Origin: Roseococcus sp.
Lineage (GTDB): Bacteria; Pseudomonadota; Alphaproteobacteria; Acetobacterales; Acetobacteraceae
Direction of reading: 5' to 3'
Assembly: GCA_026414745.1 (NCBI GenBank)
Contig: JAOAIK010000004.1
Span: forward strand, 1 to 49,132
DNA: 49,132 nt
The position numbers and the translations under genes are program-made. Shown here piece by piece: positions 33,107 through 42,313 of this stretch (positions within the stretch are counted from its first letter, which is position 1; each line of letters starts with the position of its first letter). The notes below the pieces were generated by a model. It had not been told where the DNA came from, did no database searches, and was given only the letters and a program-made list of their open reading frames with translations.

Positions 33107-33502
33107 TCAGCGCCGCTCGATCAGCTCGATCTTGTAGCCGTCCGGGTCCTCGATGAAGGCGATCAGGGTGGTGCCGAACTTCACCGGCCCCGGCTCGCGC
33201 GTGATCTTCACGCCCGCCGCGCGCAGCCGCTCGCACAGCCCGTAGATGTCGGGCACCCCGATGGCCAGATGGCCGAAGGCGGTGCCGATCTCGTAGCCGG
33301 TCACGCCGTAGTTGTAGGTCAGCTCCAGCACGGTGTGCGTGCTCTCGTCGCCATAGCCGAGGAAGGCGAGGGTGTATTTCCCCTCCGGCACGTCGCGCCG
33401 GCGCAGCTCCTTCATGCCGAGATGCGTGGTGTAGAAGGCGACGGAGCGGTCGAGGTCGCCCACGCGCAGCATGGTGTGCAGGTAGCGGAAGGCTTCGGTC
33501 AT
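33107..33502 (-). CDS. gloA: Lactoylglutathione lyase (glyoxalase I)
   Basis: 131 residues, the full GloA sequence pattern: [54 protein letters not shown] and [15 protein letters not shown]. The metal ligands are in HTM (His), ELTYN (Glu), GHLAI (His) and IELIE (Glu). It isomerises the methylglyoxal-glutathione adduct. ATG at 33502 overlaps the lpxI stop by 4 bases (ATGA), so it is the last gene of the lipid A block. lpxB, which often follows lpxI, is absent here. Confidence 0.95.
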   Translation of the reverse strand: MTEAFRYLHTMLRVGDLDRSVAFYTTHLGMKELRRRDVPEGKYTLAFLGYGDESTHTVLELTYNYGVTGYEIGTAFGHLAIGVPDIYGLCERLRAAGVKITREPGPVKFGTTLIAFIEDPDGYKIELIERR

Positions 33503-34332
33503 GGCGTCTCTCCTTGGGCGCCCCAGCGGCGCGCGACGATGAACAGGCCGAGCGCCTCGGCGCGGGCGAGGGTCGCGGCGCGCTCGGCGATGGCGGTGCC
33601 GCCCGCGGCGATGCACAGGCCGCGCAGCCCCGCCGCCGCCGCGCCCTCCACCGTGGTCGCGCCGATCACCGGCGGATCGAGCCGCATGTCCTGCCCGAGC
33701 TTGGGCAGCTTGACCAGCACCCCGCCCGGGCCCTCGCGCCGCAACCCGCCCGCGCGGGCGAGCAGCGCGTCCGTCCCCTCGATGGCCTCGACGCCGAGCA
33801 CCAGCCCCTGCTGCACCACCACCGCCTGGCCGACATCCACGGCCGAGAGAGCGGCGAGCACCGCCATGCCGCGCGCGATGTCGGCCTCGGCCACCTCGTC
33901 CGGGGGCGGACCGGCGAGCAGCCCTTCCCCCGCCAGCGCATCCTCCAGCACCTCCTGGGGCGAGAGAAGCGCGAAGCCCTCCTCGCGCAACACCTCGGCG
34001 ATGGCGCGCAGCAGCGCGTCGTCGCCGCCGAAGGCGGCGCGGCCCAAGCGCGCGATCTGCCGCGCCGTCCAGGCATCGGGCCAGAGCGCGGCGAGGGAAG
34101 GGCGCCGGGCGCGCCCGGCGAGGACGAGATGCGTCACCCCCTCCGCGCGCAGCCGCGCGAGGATGGCGCCCCCCGCCCCCACGCGCTCGACCATGCAGGG
34201 GTGCCCCTCGAACAGGGAGGGATCGGCGAAGTCGCGCAGGCAGACCACGAAGGTCTCGCCGCCGCGGGCGCGCCAGGCATCGGCGAGCCGGCGCGGGAAG
34301 GGCCCGCCACCGGCCAGCACGCCGAGCTTCAC
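33499..34332 (-). CDS. lpxI: UDP-2,3-diacylglucosamine pyrophosphatase LpxI
   Basis: 277 residues. Family pattern: start [38 protein letters not shown] [66 protein letters not shown], and [18 protein letters not shown]. It hydrolyses UDP-diacylglucosamine to lipid X, the alpha/delta-proteobacterial replacement of LpxH. It starts 22 bp after the lpxA stop and its stop overlaps gloA by 4 bases. Confidence 0.95.
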   Translation of the reverse strand: MKLGVLAGGGPFPRRLADAWRARGGETFVVCLRDFADPSLFEGHPCMVERVGAGGAILARLRAEGVTHLVLAGRARRPSLAALWPDAWTARQIARLGRAAFGGDDALLRAIAEVLREEGFALLSPQEVLEDALAGEGLLAGPPPDEVAEADIARGMAVLAALSAVDVGQAVVVQQGLVLGVEAIEGTDALLARAGGLRREGPGGVLVKLPKLGQDMRLDPPVIGATTVEGAAAAGLRGLCIAAGGTAIAERAATLARAEALGLFIVARRWGAQGETP

Positions 34333-34354
34333 GCCCGCCTCGCGCCCGGGCGCA

Positions 34355-35209
34355 TCAGCCCTCCTCCTCCTCCCCGTTCGCCTCGGCGGCCATGCGCCCG
34401 GGGCGGATCAGCTCGCGCTTGCGGTCGCCGGCACGCAGGAAGGCGATCACCTCCTCCACCAGGGCATCGCCGGCGAAGCGCTCGGCGGCCGCCTCGAGCC
34501 GCTCGGCGAAGGTGCCGGGGTCGCGGAAGAGAAGGCGGAAGGCGGCCCGCAGCGCATGCAGGTTCTCGCGCGAGAAGCCGCGGCGGCGCAGCCCCACCAC
34601 GTTGAGGCCCACAAGCCGCGCGGGCAGGCCGAACACATTGGCGAAGGGCGGCACGTCATTGGTGACGCCCGCAAGCCCGCCCACCATGGCGTGGCGGCCG
34701 ATCCGAACCATCTGGTGGACGGCCGCTCCCCCGCCGAGGAAACTTTGGTCGCCGAGCCGCACATGGCCGCCCAGCATCACGTTGTTGGCGAGGATGACCC
34801 GGTCCCCCACCTGGCAGTCATGGCCGACATGGCTGCAGGCCATGAGCAGGCAGTCGGCGCCGACGCGCGTCGTGCCGTCCCCGCCGACGCTGCCGCGGTG
34901 GATGGTCACATGCTCGCGGATCTGGGTGCGCGGGCCGATCTCCACCCCCGTCGGCTCGCCCTTGTACTTGAGATCCTGCGGCGGCAGCCCCACCGAAGCG
35001 AAGGCGGAGAGCTTCGCCCCCGCGCCGATGCGCGCGCGCCCCTCGATCACGACATGGGAGAGGAGTTCCACGCCCTCCTCCAGCACCGCCTCGGGGCCGA
35101 TGGTGCAGAAGGGGCCGATCACGCAACCCGGGCCGATCACGGCACCGGGGGCGATCACGCTGGAGCTGTGGACGAGGGCGGAGGGGGCGATGCTGTCCAC
35201 GCCGCTCAC
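34355..35209 (-). CDS. lpxA: UDP-N-acetylglucosamine acyltransferase LpxA
   Basis: 284 residues, left-handed parallel beta-helix. The many hexapeptide repeats (IAPGAVIGPGCVIGPFCTIGPEAV) are followed by NREHVTIHRGS-like IREHVTIHRGSVGGDGTTRVG, the catalytic-histidine region MACSHVGHDCQVGDRVILANN and the C-terminal helical part. It transfers 3-hydroxyacyl from ACP to UDP-GlcNAc, the first lipid A step. The GTG start at 35209 overlaps the fabZ stop (GTGA); a longer frame upstream lacks LpxA sequence. It is in the fabZ-lpxA-lpxI string. Confidence 0.96.
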   Translation of the reverse strand: MSGVDSIAPSALVHSSSVIAPGAVIGPGCVIGPFCTIGPEAVLEEGVELLSHVVIEGRARIGAGAKLSAFASVGLPPQDLKYKGEPTGVEIGPRTQIREHVTIHRGSVGGDGTTRVGADCLLMACSHVGHDCQVGDRVILANNVMLGGHVRLGDQSFLGGGAAVHQMVRIGRHAMVGGLAGVTNDVPPFANVFGLPARLVGLNVVGLRRRGFSRENLHALRAAFRLLFRDPGTFAERLEAAAERFAGDALVEEVIAFLRAGDRKRELIRPGRMAAEANGEEEEG

Positions 35210-35676
35210 CGGTCGCGGATCATGGCGGCGTAGGTGGCCTCGGCGACCACCGCGCCCTCCACCCTGGCCTCGGCGGTGAACTTCCACACATTCATCCGCC
35301 GCTGCGCCTTGCTGACATGGATGCGCACCTGGTCCCCGGGGACGACAGGACGGCGGAACTTCGCCCCTTCCACGGACATGAAATAGACGAGCTTGCCCTT
35401 GAAGGCGTCGCCCAGCGTGGCGACGACCAGGACGGCGGCGGTCTGCGCCATCGCCTCGATGAGCAGCACGCCGGGCATCACCGGCTCGGCCGGGAAATGG
35501 CCCTGGAAGAAGCTCTCGTTGATGGTGACGTTCTTGATCCCCACCGCCGAATGGTCGGGGCGGATCTCGGTGACGCGGTCCACCAGCAGGAACGGGTAGC
35601 GGTGCGGGATCGCCTCCATGACCTGCATGATCCCGTAGGCGCCGATCGTCTCGGGCGGCGTGCTGGCCTGGTCCAT
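35206..35676 (-). CDS. fabZ: 3-hydroxyacyl-ACP dehydratase FabZ
   Basis: 156 residues, hotdog fold. Active-site block [13 protein letters not shown] then [26 protein letters not shown], with the catalytic His (GHFPxxPVMPG) and Glu (IEAMAQ). It dehydrates 3-hydroxyacyl-ACP, competing with LpxA and LpxD for the substrate, which makes the shared operon functional. The ATG at 35676 lies 4 bp after the lpxD stop; its stop overlaps the lpxA start by 4 bases. Confidence 0.97.
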   Translation of the reverse strand: MDQASTPPETIGAYGIMQVMEAIPHRYPFLLVDRVTEIRPDHSAVGIKNVTINESFFQGHFPAEPVMPGVLLIEAMAQTAAVLVVATLGDAFKGKLVYFMSVEGAKFRRPVVPGDQVRIHVSKAQRRMNVWKFTAEARVEGAVVAEATYAAMIRDR

Positions 35677-35680
35677 TCTC

Positions 35681-36730
35681 CTACTCGTCCCCCTTTCCCG
35701 GCGCGGCGCGCGACCGCTCGACCAGCCGCCGCAGCAGCGTGTATCCGCGCATGGCCTCCTTTGCGGGCAGGGCGGGGCTGCCCAGCATGTCAACGCCCGC
35801 CGGCACGTCGCGCATCACCCCGGACTGGGCGCCGATGCGCGCGCGATCGCCCACCACGAGGTGCCCGGTCAAGCCCGCCTGGGCCGCGACGGTCACGAAA
35901 TCGCCGAGCCGGGTGGAGCCGGAGACGCCGCTCTGCGCCACCAGCACGCAGCCCCGACCGGTGCGGACGTTGTGGCCGATCTGCACGAGGTTGTCCAAGC
36001 GCGTGCCGGGCCCGAGCACCGTGTCGCCCTGGCTGCCGCGGTCCACGCAGGCGTTGGCGCCGATCTCCACCCTGTCCCCGAGCCGCACGAGGCCGAGCTG
36101 CGGCATGGTGACGAAGCTGCCGTCGGGGGCGGGGAGGAAGCCGAACCCTTCCTGGCCCACCCGGGCCCCCGGGTGCAGCACCACCCCCGCCCCGCAGATG
36201 GCGTGGCTGATCGAGGCATGGGCGTGGATGCGGCAGCCGGGGCCGAGCACCACCCCATCCCCCACCACCGCGTGCGGGCCGATCACGCAGCCCGGGCCGA
36301 TCCGCGCGCCCGCGCCCACCACCGCATAGGGGCCGATCTCGCACCCCTCGGCGATCTCCGCCCCCTCGCCGATCACGGCGGTGGGGTGGATGCCGGGCCG
36401 CGGCGCGGGCGGCGGATGGAAGAGCGCAGCCGCCCGCGCGAAGGCGAGACCCGGCCTGTCGGTGACGAGGGCCAGGCTGGAGGCAGGCACCCGGGCGCGC
36501 AGCCCGGGCGGCACCAGCACCGCCCCGGCCCGGGTCGCTGCCAGCGCCTCGGCATGGCGCGGCCCGTCGCAGAAGGAGAGCTGATCCGGACCCGCCTCGG
36601 CGAGCGCCGCGACCCCGGCGAAGAGGCGCTCCGGCGCGGCGTCGGGGGCGGCCTCGGCCCCGGTCACGGCGAGCAGGGCCGCGAGGCTCTGCGGCCCCGC
36701 CTGGGGGAAGAAGCGCGGATCGGCCACCAT
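35681..36730 (-). CDS. lpxD: UDP-3-O-acylglucosamine N-acyltransferase LpxD
   Basis: 349 residues. An N-terminal uridine-binding domain (~1-105; includes LAEAGPDQLSFCDGPRH) precedes the beta-helix hexapeptide repeats. The motif GFGFLPAPDGSFVTMPQLG is typical of LpxD, as is DNLVQIGHNVRTGRGCVLVAQSGVSGSTRLGDFV with the catalytic His region. It adds the N-linked hydroxyacyl chain in lipid A synthesis. It starts 20 bp after the ompH stop and ends 4 bp before fabZ. Confidence 0.97.
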   Translation of the reverse strand: MVADPRFFPQAGPQSLAALLAVTGAEAAPDAAPERLFAGVAALAEAGPDQLSFCDGPRHAEALAATRAGAVLVPPGLRARVPASSLALVTDRPGLAFARAAALFHPPPAPRPGIHPTAVIGEGAEIAEGCEIGPYAVVGAGARIGPGCVIGPHAVVGDGVVLGPGCRIHAHASISHAICGAGVVLHPGARVGQEGFGFLPAPDGSFVTMPQLGLVRLGDRVEIGANACVDRGSQGDTVLGPGTRLDNLVQIGHNVRTGRGCVLVAQSGVSGSTRLGDFVTVAAQAGLTGHLVVGDRARIGAQSGVMRDVPAGVDMLGSPALPAKEAMRGYTLLRRLVERSRAAPGKGDE

Positions 36731-36750
36731 GCGGGCCCGGATGCCCGGCC

Positions 36751-37512
36751 TCAGTTCCGGCGCTGCGGCTGCGCCGGGGCGGCGGCGCGGGGCCCGGCGG
36801 CGGCGGCGGGCGGCGCGCTGCCCTCCGTCTCCGCCGGGATGTTCACCTGCCGCATGGTGCGGTTGAACTGCTGCGCCACCTCCTCGGTGAGGTCGAACTC
36901 CGGTGCGTTCATGATCACGAGCGGGCGCGGCAGCACGAGGTTGATGTTGCGCGACTGCGCGACGCTGCGGACGATGTTGGCGAGCGCCTCCTCGATCTGC
37001 ACCAGCGCCTGTTGCGCCGCCTGCTCGATGGCCTGGCTGCGGTTGCGGAAGACGGTCTGGGAGGCGGTGATGCGGTCCTGCAACTCGCGCTCGCGCTGGC
37101 GGATCTGGTCCGCGGTGAGCTGCGCGCGCTGGTTGGCCAGCGCCTGCTGGGCCTCGCGCCAGGCATTCTGCTCGCGCTGGAGATCCTCGTTGAGCCGCGC
37201 ACGGCGCCGCTCGATCTCCTCGCGCAGCTGGTTCACCGCGGTGGAGAGGCGCTGCACCTCCTGGATGTCCACCACGCCGATCACCGCCGTCGGCGGCTGC
37301 TGCCCGGCGGGGCGCTGGGCCTGCTGCGGCGGCTGGGCGGGGCGCTGGCCCTGCGCCTGGCCCTGCTGGGGCTGCTGAGGCGGGCGCGGCTGCTGCTGCG
37401 CCTGGGGCGGGCGCTGCTGCCCCGGGACGAACCACTCCTGGTTCTGCTGGGCGGCAGCGAGGCCGGGCAGGAGGCCCAGGAGAAGGGCGAGCGGAAGCCG
37501 GAGCGATGTCAT
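36751..37512 (-). CDS. OmpH/Skp family periplasmic chaperone with Gln/Pro-rich linker
   Basis: 253 residues. A signal peptide (~1-21) is followed by an unusual Gln/Pro/Arg-rich segment (~22-75, QQ, PQ and PP repeats), then the OmpH domain beginning VIGVVDIQEVQRLSTAVNQLR. The long coiled-coil helices (LNEDLQREQNAWREAQQALA, RQRERELQDRITAS) form the Skp 'tentacles' that hold unfolded outer-membrane proteins. A second Ala/Pro-rich tail closes the protein. Position directly after bamA is the conserved one. The Q/P linker is not part of standard Skp. Confidence 0.92.
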   Translation of the reverse strand: MTSLRLPLALLLGLLPGLAAAQQNQEWFVPGQQRPPQAQQQPRPPQQPQQGQAQGQRPAQPPQQAQRPAGQQPPTAVIGVVDIQEVQRLSTAVNQLREEIERRRARLNEDLQREQNAWREAQQALANQRAQLTADQIRQRERELQDRITASQTVFRNRSQAIEQAAQQALVQIEEALANIVRSVAQSRNINLVLPRPLVIMNAPEFDLTEEVAQQFNRTMRQVNIPAETEGSAPPAAAAGPRAAAPAQPQRRN

Positions 37513-37562
37513 GTCCTGTATGCCTGTCCTTGCGATCAGAAGCGCCCGATCGGTGCGTGCGG

Positions 37563-39890
37563 TCAGAAGCGGGTGCCGAAGCCGAAGCGCACCACCTGCG
37601 TCTGGTCGTAGCTCTGCTTCACCACCGCGTGGGCGATGTCGATGTTGATGAGGCCGAAGGGGCTGCGCCAGGACACGCCCACCCCCGCGCCGACGCGCGG
37701 CGCGGCCGTATCCCCGACGCCCGTCCCCGCCACGGTGCGCGAGAGCGAGCCCACGTCGACGAAGGCGCGGCCGAGCAGCCCGATCTCGTCCGGCAGGCCC
37801 GGCAGGGGGAAGCGCAGCTCCGTGCTCTGCGTCCACATCAGCCGCCCGCCCAGCGCGTCGCGCGTGGCGAGGTCGCGCGGCCCGGCGCCGCCGATGGCGA
37901 AGCCGCGCAGGTTCTCCCCGCCCAGGAAGAAGCGGTCCACGATACGGTCGCGGCGGCTGCTGTCGAAGTCGTAGAGGTGGCCGAAGCTCGCAGAGATGGT
38001 CAGGACATAGTCCTGGTGGCCCAAGGCGCGCTCCAGCGGCAGGAACAGCGCGGCGTCGGCACGGGTCCGCAGATAGGCGACATCGCCGCCCAGCCCCGCG
38101 AGGTCCGTCCCCAGGCGCAGCACATAGCCGCGCCGCGCCTCGATCGGGTTGTCGCGCGTGTCGTAGACCAGGGTCTGGCTGACCTGGCTCAGCAGCGTGG
38201 TGCCTGCCTGCTCCGTCACGAAGCGCGAGGTGCCGGGCTGGATGTTGTACACCTCGCGGTTGACGAGGCTGTAGGCCCAGGACTGGCGCAGCCGCTCGTT
38301 GAACTCGTAGCCCATGCGCACCGAGAAGCCGGCGCGCCGTTCGTTGAAGCCCGAGATCAGCAGCAGGTTGCGCTGGATGTAGAAGAGGTCGGCGCCGACG
38401 GCGAGGTTGCGGTCCATGAAGGCCGGCTCGGTCACCGAGAGGTCCACCTGGCTGCGGCGCTGCGCCACCGTGGCGGCGATGCGCGTGTCGATGCCGGTGC
38501 CCGAGAAGTTGCGCTCGCGGATGCCGAAATCGGCGAGGAAGCCGGCGTCGGTGGAGTAGCCGCCGCCGATGCTGACCTCCCCCGTGGCGCGCTCGGCCAC
38601 GCGGGTGGTCAGCACCGTGCGGTCGGGCGCGGAGCCCGGCGCGTTGGTGATCTGCACGTCCGAGAAGAAGCCGAGGTTGCGGATGCGCTCGCGCGAGCGG
38701 CGGATCTGCGCGGCGTTGAAGGCATCCCCCTCGGCGAGGCGGAACTCGCGGCGGATCACCCGGTCCTGGGTGCGGGTGTTGCCCTCGATGTCGATGCGCT
38801 CGACGAAGACGCGCGGCGCCTCGTTGATGGCGAAGGTGATGTTGACGCGGCGGTTCTCCGTGTCGCGCACGATCTGCGGCTGCACGTCCACGAAGGGGAA
38901 GCCGCGCAGGTTGGCCGCGTCCGAGAGCGCCTGGGCGGTGCGCTCCACCGCGTCGCCGTCATAGACGCCGCCCGGGCTGACCTCCAGGAAGCGCCGCAGC
39001 GAGGCGGTGTCGAGATTGGGGAAGGCGGAGGTGATCTCCACCGTGCCGAAGCTGTAGCGCGGCCCCTCCTCGATCTGGAAGGTGACGAAGAAGCCCGATC
39101 GGTCGGGCGCGAGCTCCGCCGTCGCGCCCAGGATCTGCACGTCGGGATAGCCGTTGCGCAGGTAGTAGCGGCGCAAGAGCTCGCGGTCGAAGGCGAGGCG
39201 GTCGGGGTCGAAGGTGTCGGAGCTGGAGAGGAAGCGGTAGAAGGCCTGCTCGCGCGTCGAGATCACGTCGCGCAGGCGGGAGTCCGAGAAGGACTGGTTG
39301 CCGACGAAGTTGATCCGCGCCACCAGCGCCGTATCCCCCTCGACGATCTCGAAGACGAGATCCACCCGGTTCTGGTCGAGCTCGATGATCTTGGGCTCCA
39401 CCCGCGCGGCGAAGCGCCCGCGCCGGGCGTAGAGGTCGAGGATGCGCTGGCGGTCGAGCTGGACGAGCTGGGGGGTGAGCACCGAGCGGGGGCGCAGCTG
39501 CACCTCGGCGGCCAGAACGTCGTCGGAGACGCGGCGGTTCCCCTCGAAGGCGACGCGGTTGATGATCGGCGCCTCCTGCACCTCGACGACGAGGCGCGCC
39601 CCGTCGCGCGCGATGCGCACGTCGCGGAAGAGGCCGGTGGCGAAGAGGGTGCGCAGGCTGCGGTCCGCCCGGTCGGAATCGTAGAGGTCGCCGGGCTGGA
39701 GCAGCATGTAGCTGCGGATCGTGTCCGCCTCGATGCGCTGGTTGCCGCGCACCACCACGGCGCTGATCGGCCCCCCCGTCTCGGCGGCGCGCGCCGCCGG
39801 GCGCGCGGCCGGCTGGGAGCCCGCCGAGGGCGGCAGCAGCCCCACGGCGCAGGCGCTGGCCAGCAGAAGGACGCGAAGCGTGGTGTTCAA
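37563..39890 (-). CDS. bamA: Outer membrane protein assembly factor BamA
   Basis: 775 residues from the TTG at 39890 (MNTTLRVLLLASACAVGLLPPSA signal, with GAGGGA about 10 bases upstream). The only ATG, at 39974, would add a 28-residue Arg/Gly-rich stretch before the signal. Five POTRA domains (~45-420, beginning ISAVVVRGNQRIEADTIRSY) precede a 16-strand barrel with the LRGF variant of the VRGF motif (GGENLRGFAIGGAGPRD) and a C-terminal Phe (FGFGTRF). It inserts beta-barrel proteins into the outer membrane. It is placed between rseP and ompH. Start choice is uncertain; identity is not. Confidence 0.96.
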   Translation of the reverse strand: MNTTLRVLLLASACAVGLLPPSAGSQPAARPAARAAETGGPISAVVVRGNQRIEADTIRSYMLLQPGDLYDSDRADRSLRTLFATGLFRDVRIARDGARLVVEVQEAPIINRVAFEGNRRVSDDVLAAEVQLRPRSVLTPQLVQLDRQRILDLYARRGRFAARVEPKIIELDQNRVDLVFEIVEGDTALVARINFVGNQSFSDSRLRDVISTREQAFYRFLSSSDTFDPDRLAFDRELLRRYYLRNGYPDVQILGATAELAPDRSGFFVTFQIEEGPRYSFGTVEITSAFPNLDTASLRRFLEVSPGGVYDGDAVERTAQALSDAANLRGFPFVDVQPQIVRDTENRRVNITFAINEAPRVFVERIDIEGNTRTQDRVIRREFRLAEGDAFNAAQIRRSRERIRNLGFFSDVQITNAPGSAPDRTVLTTRVAERATGEVSIGGGYSTDAGFLADFGIRERNFSGTGIDTRIAATVAQRRSQVDLSVTEPAFMDRNLAVGADLFYIQRNLLLISGFNERRAGFSVRMGYEFNERLRQSWAYSLVNREVYNIQPGTSRFVTEQAGTTLLSQVSQTLVYDTRDNPIEARRGYVLRLGTDLAGLGGDVAYLRTRADAALFLPLERALGHQDYVLTISASFGHLYDFDSSRRDRIVDRFFLGGENLRGFAIGGAGPRDLATRDALGGRLMWTQSTELRFPLPGLPDEIGLLGRAFVDVGSLSRTVAGTGVGDTAAPRVGAGVGVSWRSPFGLINIDIAHAVVKQSYDQTQVVRFGFGTRF

Positions 39891-39999
39891 GGCGCGGGCT
39901 TCCCTCGACGTCGGCGCGGCGGCGGAACATAGACGGGCCGGGCCGCCGCCGCCACCCCGGGCCCGCGCCCGCACGGGGCGGGGGCGGCGAGGCGGGGGC

Positions 40000-41115
40000 T
40001 CAGCCGAGCAGGCCGCTCACCCAGCGGCCGATACCACCATGGGCGATGTCGTTCCAGGTGGCGAAGAGGAAGAGGGCGATCAGCAGCGCGAAGCCGAGGC
40101 GGAAGCCCGCCTCCATGGCGCGCGGCGGCAGCGGCCGCCCGCGCAGCGCCTCGGCCGCGTAGAACATCAGATGCCCCCCGTCGAGCAGCGGGATGGGAAA
40201 GAGGTTGAGGAGCGCGAGGCTGATGGAGAGCAGCGCCATCAGGTTCACGAGCGACACGAGGCCGAGCCCCGCCGCCTCGCCCGAGACCTCGGCGATGCGG
40301 ATGGGCCCGCCCAGGTCGCGCGCGCTGCGCTCGCCGATGATCATCTCCCACAGCCCGACCAGCGTGGCCCAGCTCATCTCCCCGACCTGGAGCACCCCGG
40401 CGATGGCCGCCCGCAGCGGATCGAGGCGTTCGAAGCGTCCCTGCCCGCCCTGCACGCCGAGCACCCCGAGAGGCTGCCCATCGCTGCCGGGCCGCACCCC
40501 GGGCACCACGGTCAGCGTCAGTTCCCGCCCCTCGCGCTCCAGCCGCACCTCCACCGGCTGGCCCGGACGGGCCTGGATGTGGCGCTGCACCTGGTCGAAG
40601 CGCGTCACGCGCTGCCCGTCGAGGGCGAGCAGCGAATCGCCGGGCAGCAGCCCCGCCTGCTCGGCCGCCGAGCCGGGCAGCACCGCGGAGAGGGTGGTCA
40701 TCCCCCGCGGCACGCCATGGGTGGCGTAGAGACCGGCGAAGAGCAGCGCCGCCAGGACGAAGTTGGCGATGGGCCCGGCGGCGACGATGATCGCGCGGTC
40801 GCCCACCGGCTTGTCGTGGAAGGTGCGCCCGGGGCGCAGGCCTTCCGCCTGCGGATCCGGCGCCTCGCCGGGCGGCAAGTGCCCGTGCAGCTTCACGTAG
40901 CCGCCGAGGGGGATCCAGGCGAGGCGCCATTCCGTGCCCTGGCGGTCGGTCCAGCTCGCCAGCGCCCGGCCGAAGCCGATGGAGAACACGTCCACATGCA
41001 CCCCGCGCCAGCGCGCGGCGAGGTAGTGGCCGAGCTCATGGAAGAAGATGAGCACGCCGAGCACCACGAGGAAGGCGAGGACGGTGCGCGCCGCGTCGGG
41101 GAGGAATTCCAGCAT
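40000..41115 (-). CDS. rseP: Site-2 intramembrane zinc protease RseP
   Basis: 371 residues. The zinc motif HELGH lies in the first helix (VLIFFHELGHYLAARWRGV), with the third ligand in NLFPIPLLDGGHL near the C-terminus. A PDZ domain lies between (~115-205, VLPGSAAEQAGLLPGDSLLALDG). Four membrane segments. It cleaves the anti-sigma factor RseA-type substrate and signal-peptide remnants. It starts 8 bp after the dxr stop; the gap to bamA is 109 bp if bamA starts at TTG. Confidence 0.96.
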   Translation of the reverse strand: MLEFLPDAARTVLAFLVVLGVLIFFHELGHYLAARWRGVHVDVFSIGFGRALASWTDRQGTEWRLAWIPLGGYVKLHGHLPPGEAPDPQAEGLRPGRTFHDKPVGDRAIIVAAGPIANFVLAALLFAGLYATHGVPRGMTTLSAVLPGSAAEQAGLLPGDSLLALDGQRVTRFDQVQRHIQARPGQPVEVRLEREGRELTLTVVPGVRPGSDGQPLGVLGVQGGQGRFERLDPLRAAIAGVLQVGEMSWATLVGLWEMIIGERSARDLGGPIRIAEVSGEAAGLGLVSLVNLMALLSISLALLNLFPIPLLDGGHLMFYAAEALRGRPLPPRAMEAGFRLGFALLIALFLFATWNDIAHGGIGRWVSGLLG

Positions 41116-41123
41116 GGGGCGCC

Positions 41124-42302
41124 TCAGGCCGCCGCCCGGCGCGCGGCGAACCGCTCGGCGTGCCGCCGGGCGCGGGCATCGAGATCGAGCACCGAGGCGA
41201 GATCGCCGACCGGCTCGGCGCCGAGCGCGGCGAGCGTCTCCTCCACCACCGCCGCGATGTCGAGGAAGCCGAGGCGGCGGGCGAGGAAGAGCGCCACCGC
41301 CACCTCGTTCGCCGCGTTCAGCACGCAGGGCGCGCCGCCCTCGGCGGCCAGCGCCTCGCGCACGAGGCGCAGCGCGGGAAAGCGCGCGGGGTCGGGCGGG
41401 GCGAAGTCCAGCCGGCCGAGCGCGGCGAGATCGAGCCGCCCCACCGAGACGGCCATGCGCTCGGGCCAGGCGAGGCAATGGGCGATGGGCGTGCGCATGT
41501 CGGGCGTGCCGAGCTGGGCGATCAGCGAGCCGTCGGCATACTGCACGAGGCCGTGCACCGCCGATTGCGGATGCACCAGCACCTCGATGCGCTCGGCCGG
41601 CAGGGGGAAGAGGCGGGCGGCCTCGATCACCTCCAGCCCCTTGTTGAACATGGTGGCGCTGTCCACGCTGATCTTCGCCCCCATGGACCAGACCGGGTGG
41701 CGCACCGCCTGTTCGGGCGTGGCCTTCGCCATCTGCGCGAGCGTCCAGTCGCGGAAGGGGCCGCCCGAGGCGGTGAGGATGATCTTCTCCACCCCCGCAT
41801 AGCCCTCGGCCCCGCGGCTCATCAGCGCCTGGAAGATGGCGTTGTGCTCGGAGTCCACGGGCAGCAGGGTGGCCCCGGAGGCACGCGCGGTCTCGAGCAC
41901 CAGCGGCCCGGCGCAGACCAGGCTCTCCTTGTTGGCGAGGGCGAGGGTGCCGCCGCGCTTCAGCGCGGCCAGGGTGCTGCGCAGCCCCACCGCGCCCACG
42001 ATGGCCGCCATGGTCCAGTCGGCGGGGCGCTCGGCGGCGGCGATCACCGCCTCGGGGCCCGCGGCCGTCTCGATGCCGGTGCCGGCCAGCGCCTCGGCCA
42101 GGGCCGGGCCGGCCGCGGCGTCCGCCACCACGGCGAGGCGGGCGCGATGGGCCCGGGCCTGGGCGGCCAGGGTGGGCACATCCTTGCCGGCCACCAGCGC
42201 CTCGACGCGGAACCGCCCGGGCGGCGCGGCCTCCAGCAGCGCGAGAGTGCTGCGGCCGATGGAGCCGGTGCTGCCGAGGACCGTGATGCTGCGCGCCGGC
42301 AC
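41124..42302 (-). CDS. dxr: 1-deoxy-D-xylulose 5-phosphate reductoisomerase Dxr
   Basis: 392 residues. NADPH motif GSTGSIGRSTL, then ALANKESLV, PVDSEHNAIFQAL, TASGGPFRDW and MGAKISVDSATMFNKGLEVIEA. It makes 2-C-methyl-D-erythritol 4-phosphate in the MEP isoprenoid pathway, which feeds the neighbouring undecaprenyl synthase. I chose GTG at 42302 (MPARSITVLGSTGSIG) because GAGG lies 8 bases upstream. GTG at 42311, three codons earlier, is equally possible. It lies 11 bp after the cdsA stop and 8 bp before rseP. Confidence 0.95.
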   Translation of the reverse strand: MPARSITVLGSTGSIGRSTLALLEAAPPGRFRVEALVAGKDVPTLAAQARAHRARLAVVADAAAGPALAEALAGTGIETAAGPEAVIAAAERPADWTMAAIVGAVGLRSTLAALKRGGTLALANKESLVCAGPLVLETARASGATLLPVDSEHNAIFQALMSRGAEGYAGVEKIILTASGGPFRDWTLAQMAKATPEQAVRHPVWSMGAKISVDSATMFNKGLEVIEAARLFPLPAERIEVLVHPQSAVHGLVQYADGSLIAQLGTPDMRTPIAHCLAWPERMAVSVGRLDLAALGRLDFAPPDPARFPALRLVREALAAEGGAPCVLNAANEVAVALFLARRLGFLDIAAVVEETLAALGAEPVGDLASVLDLDARARRHAERFAARRAAA

Positions 42303-42313
42303 GTGAGCCACCT

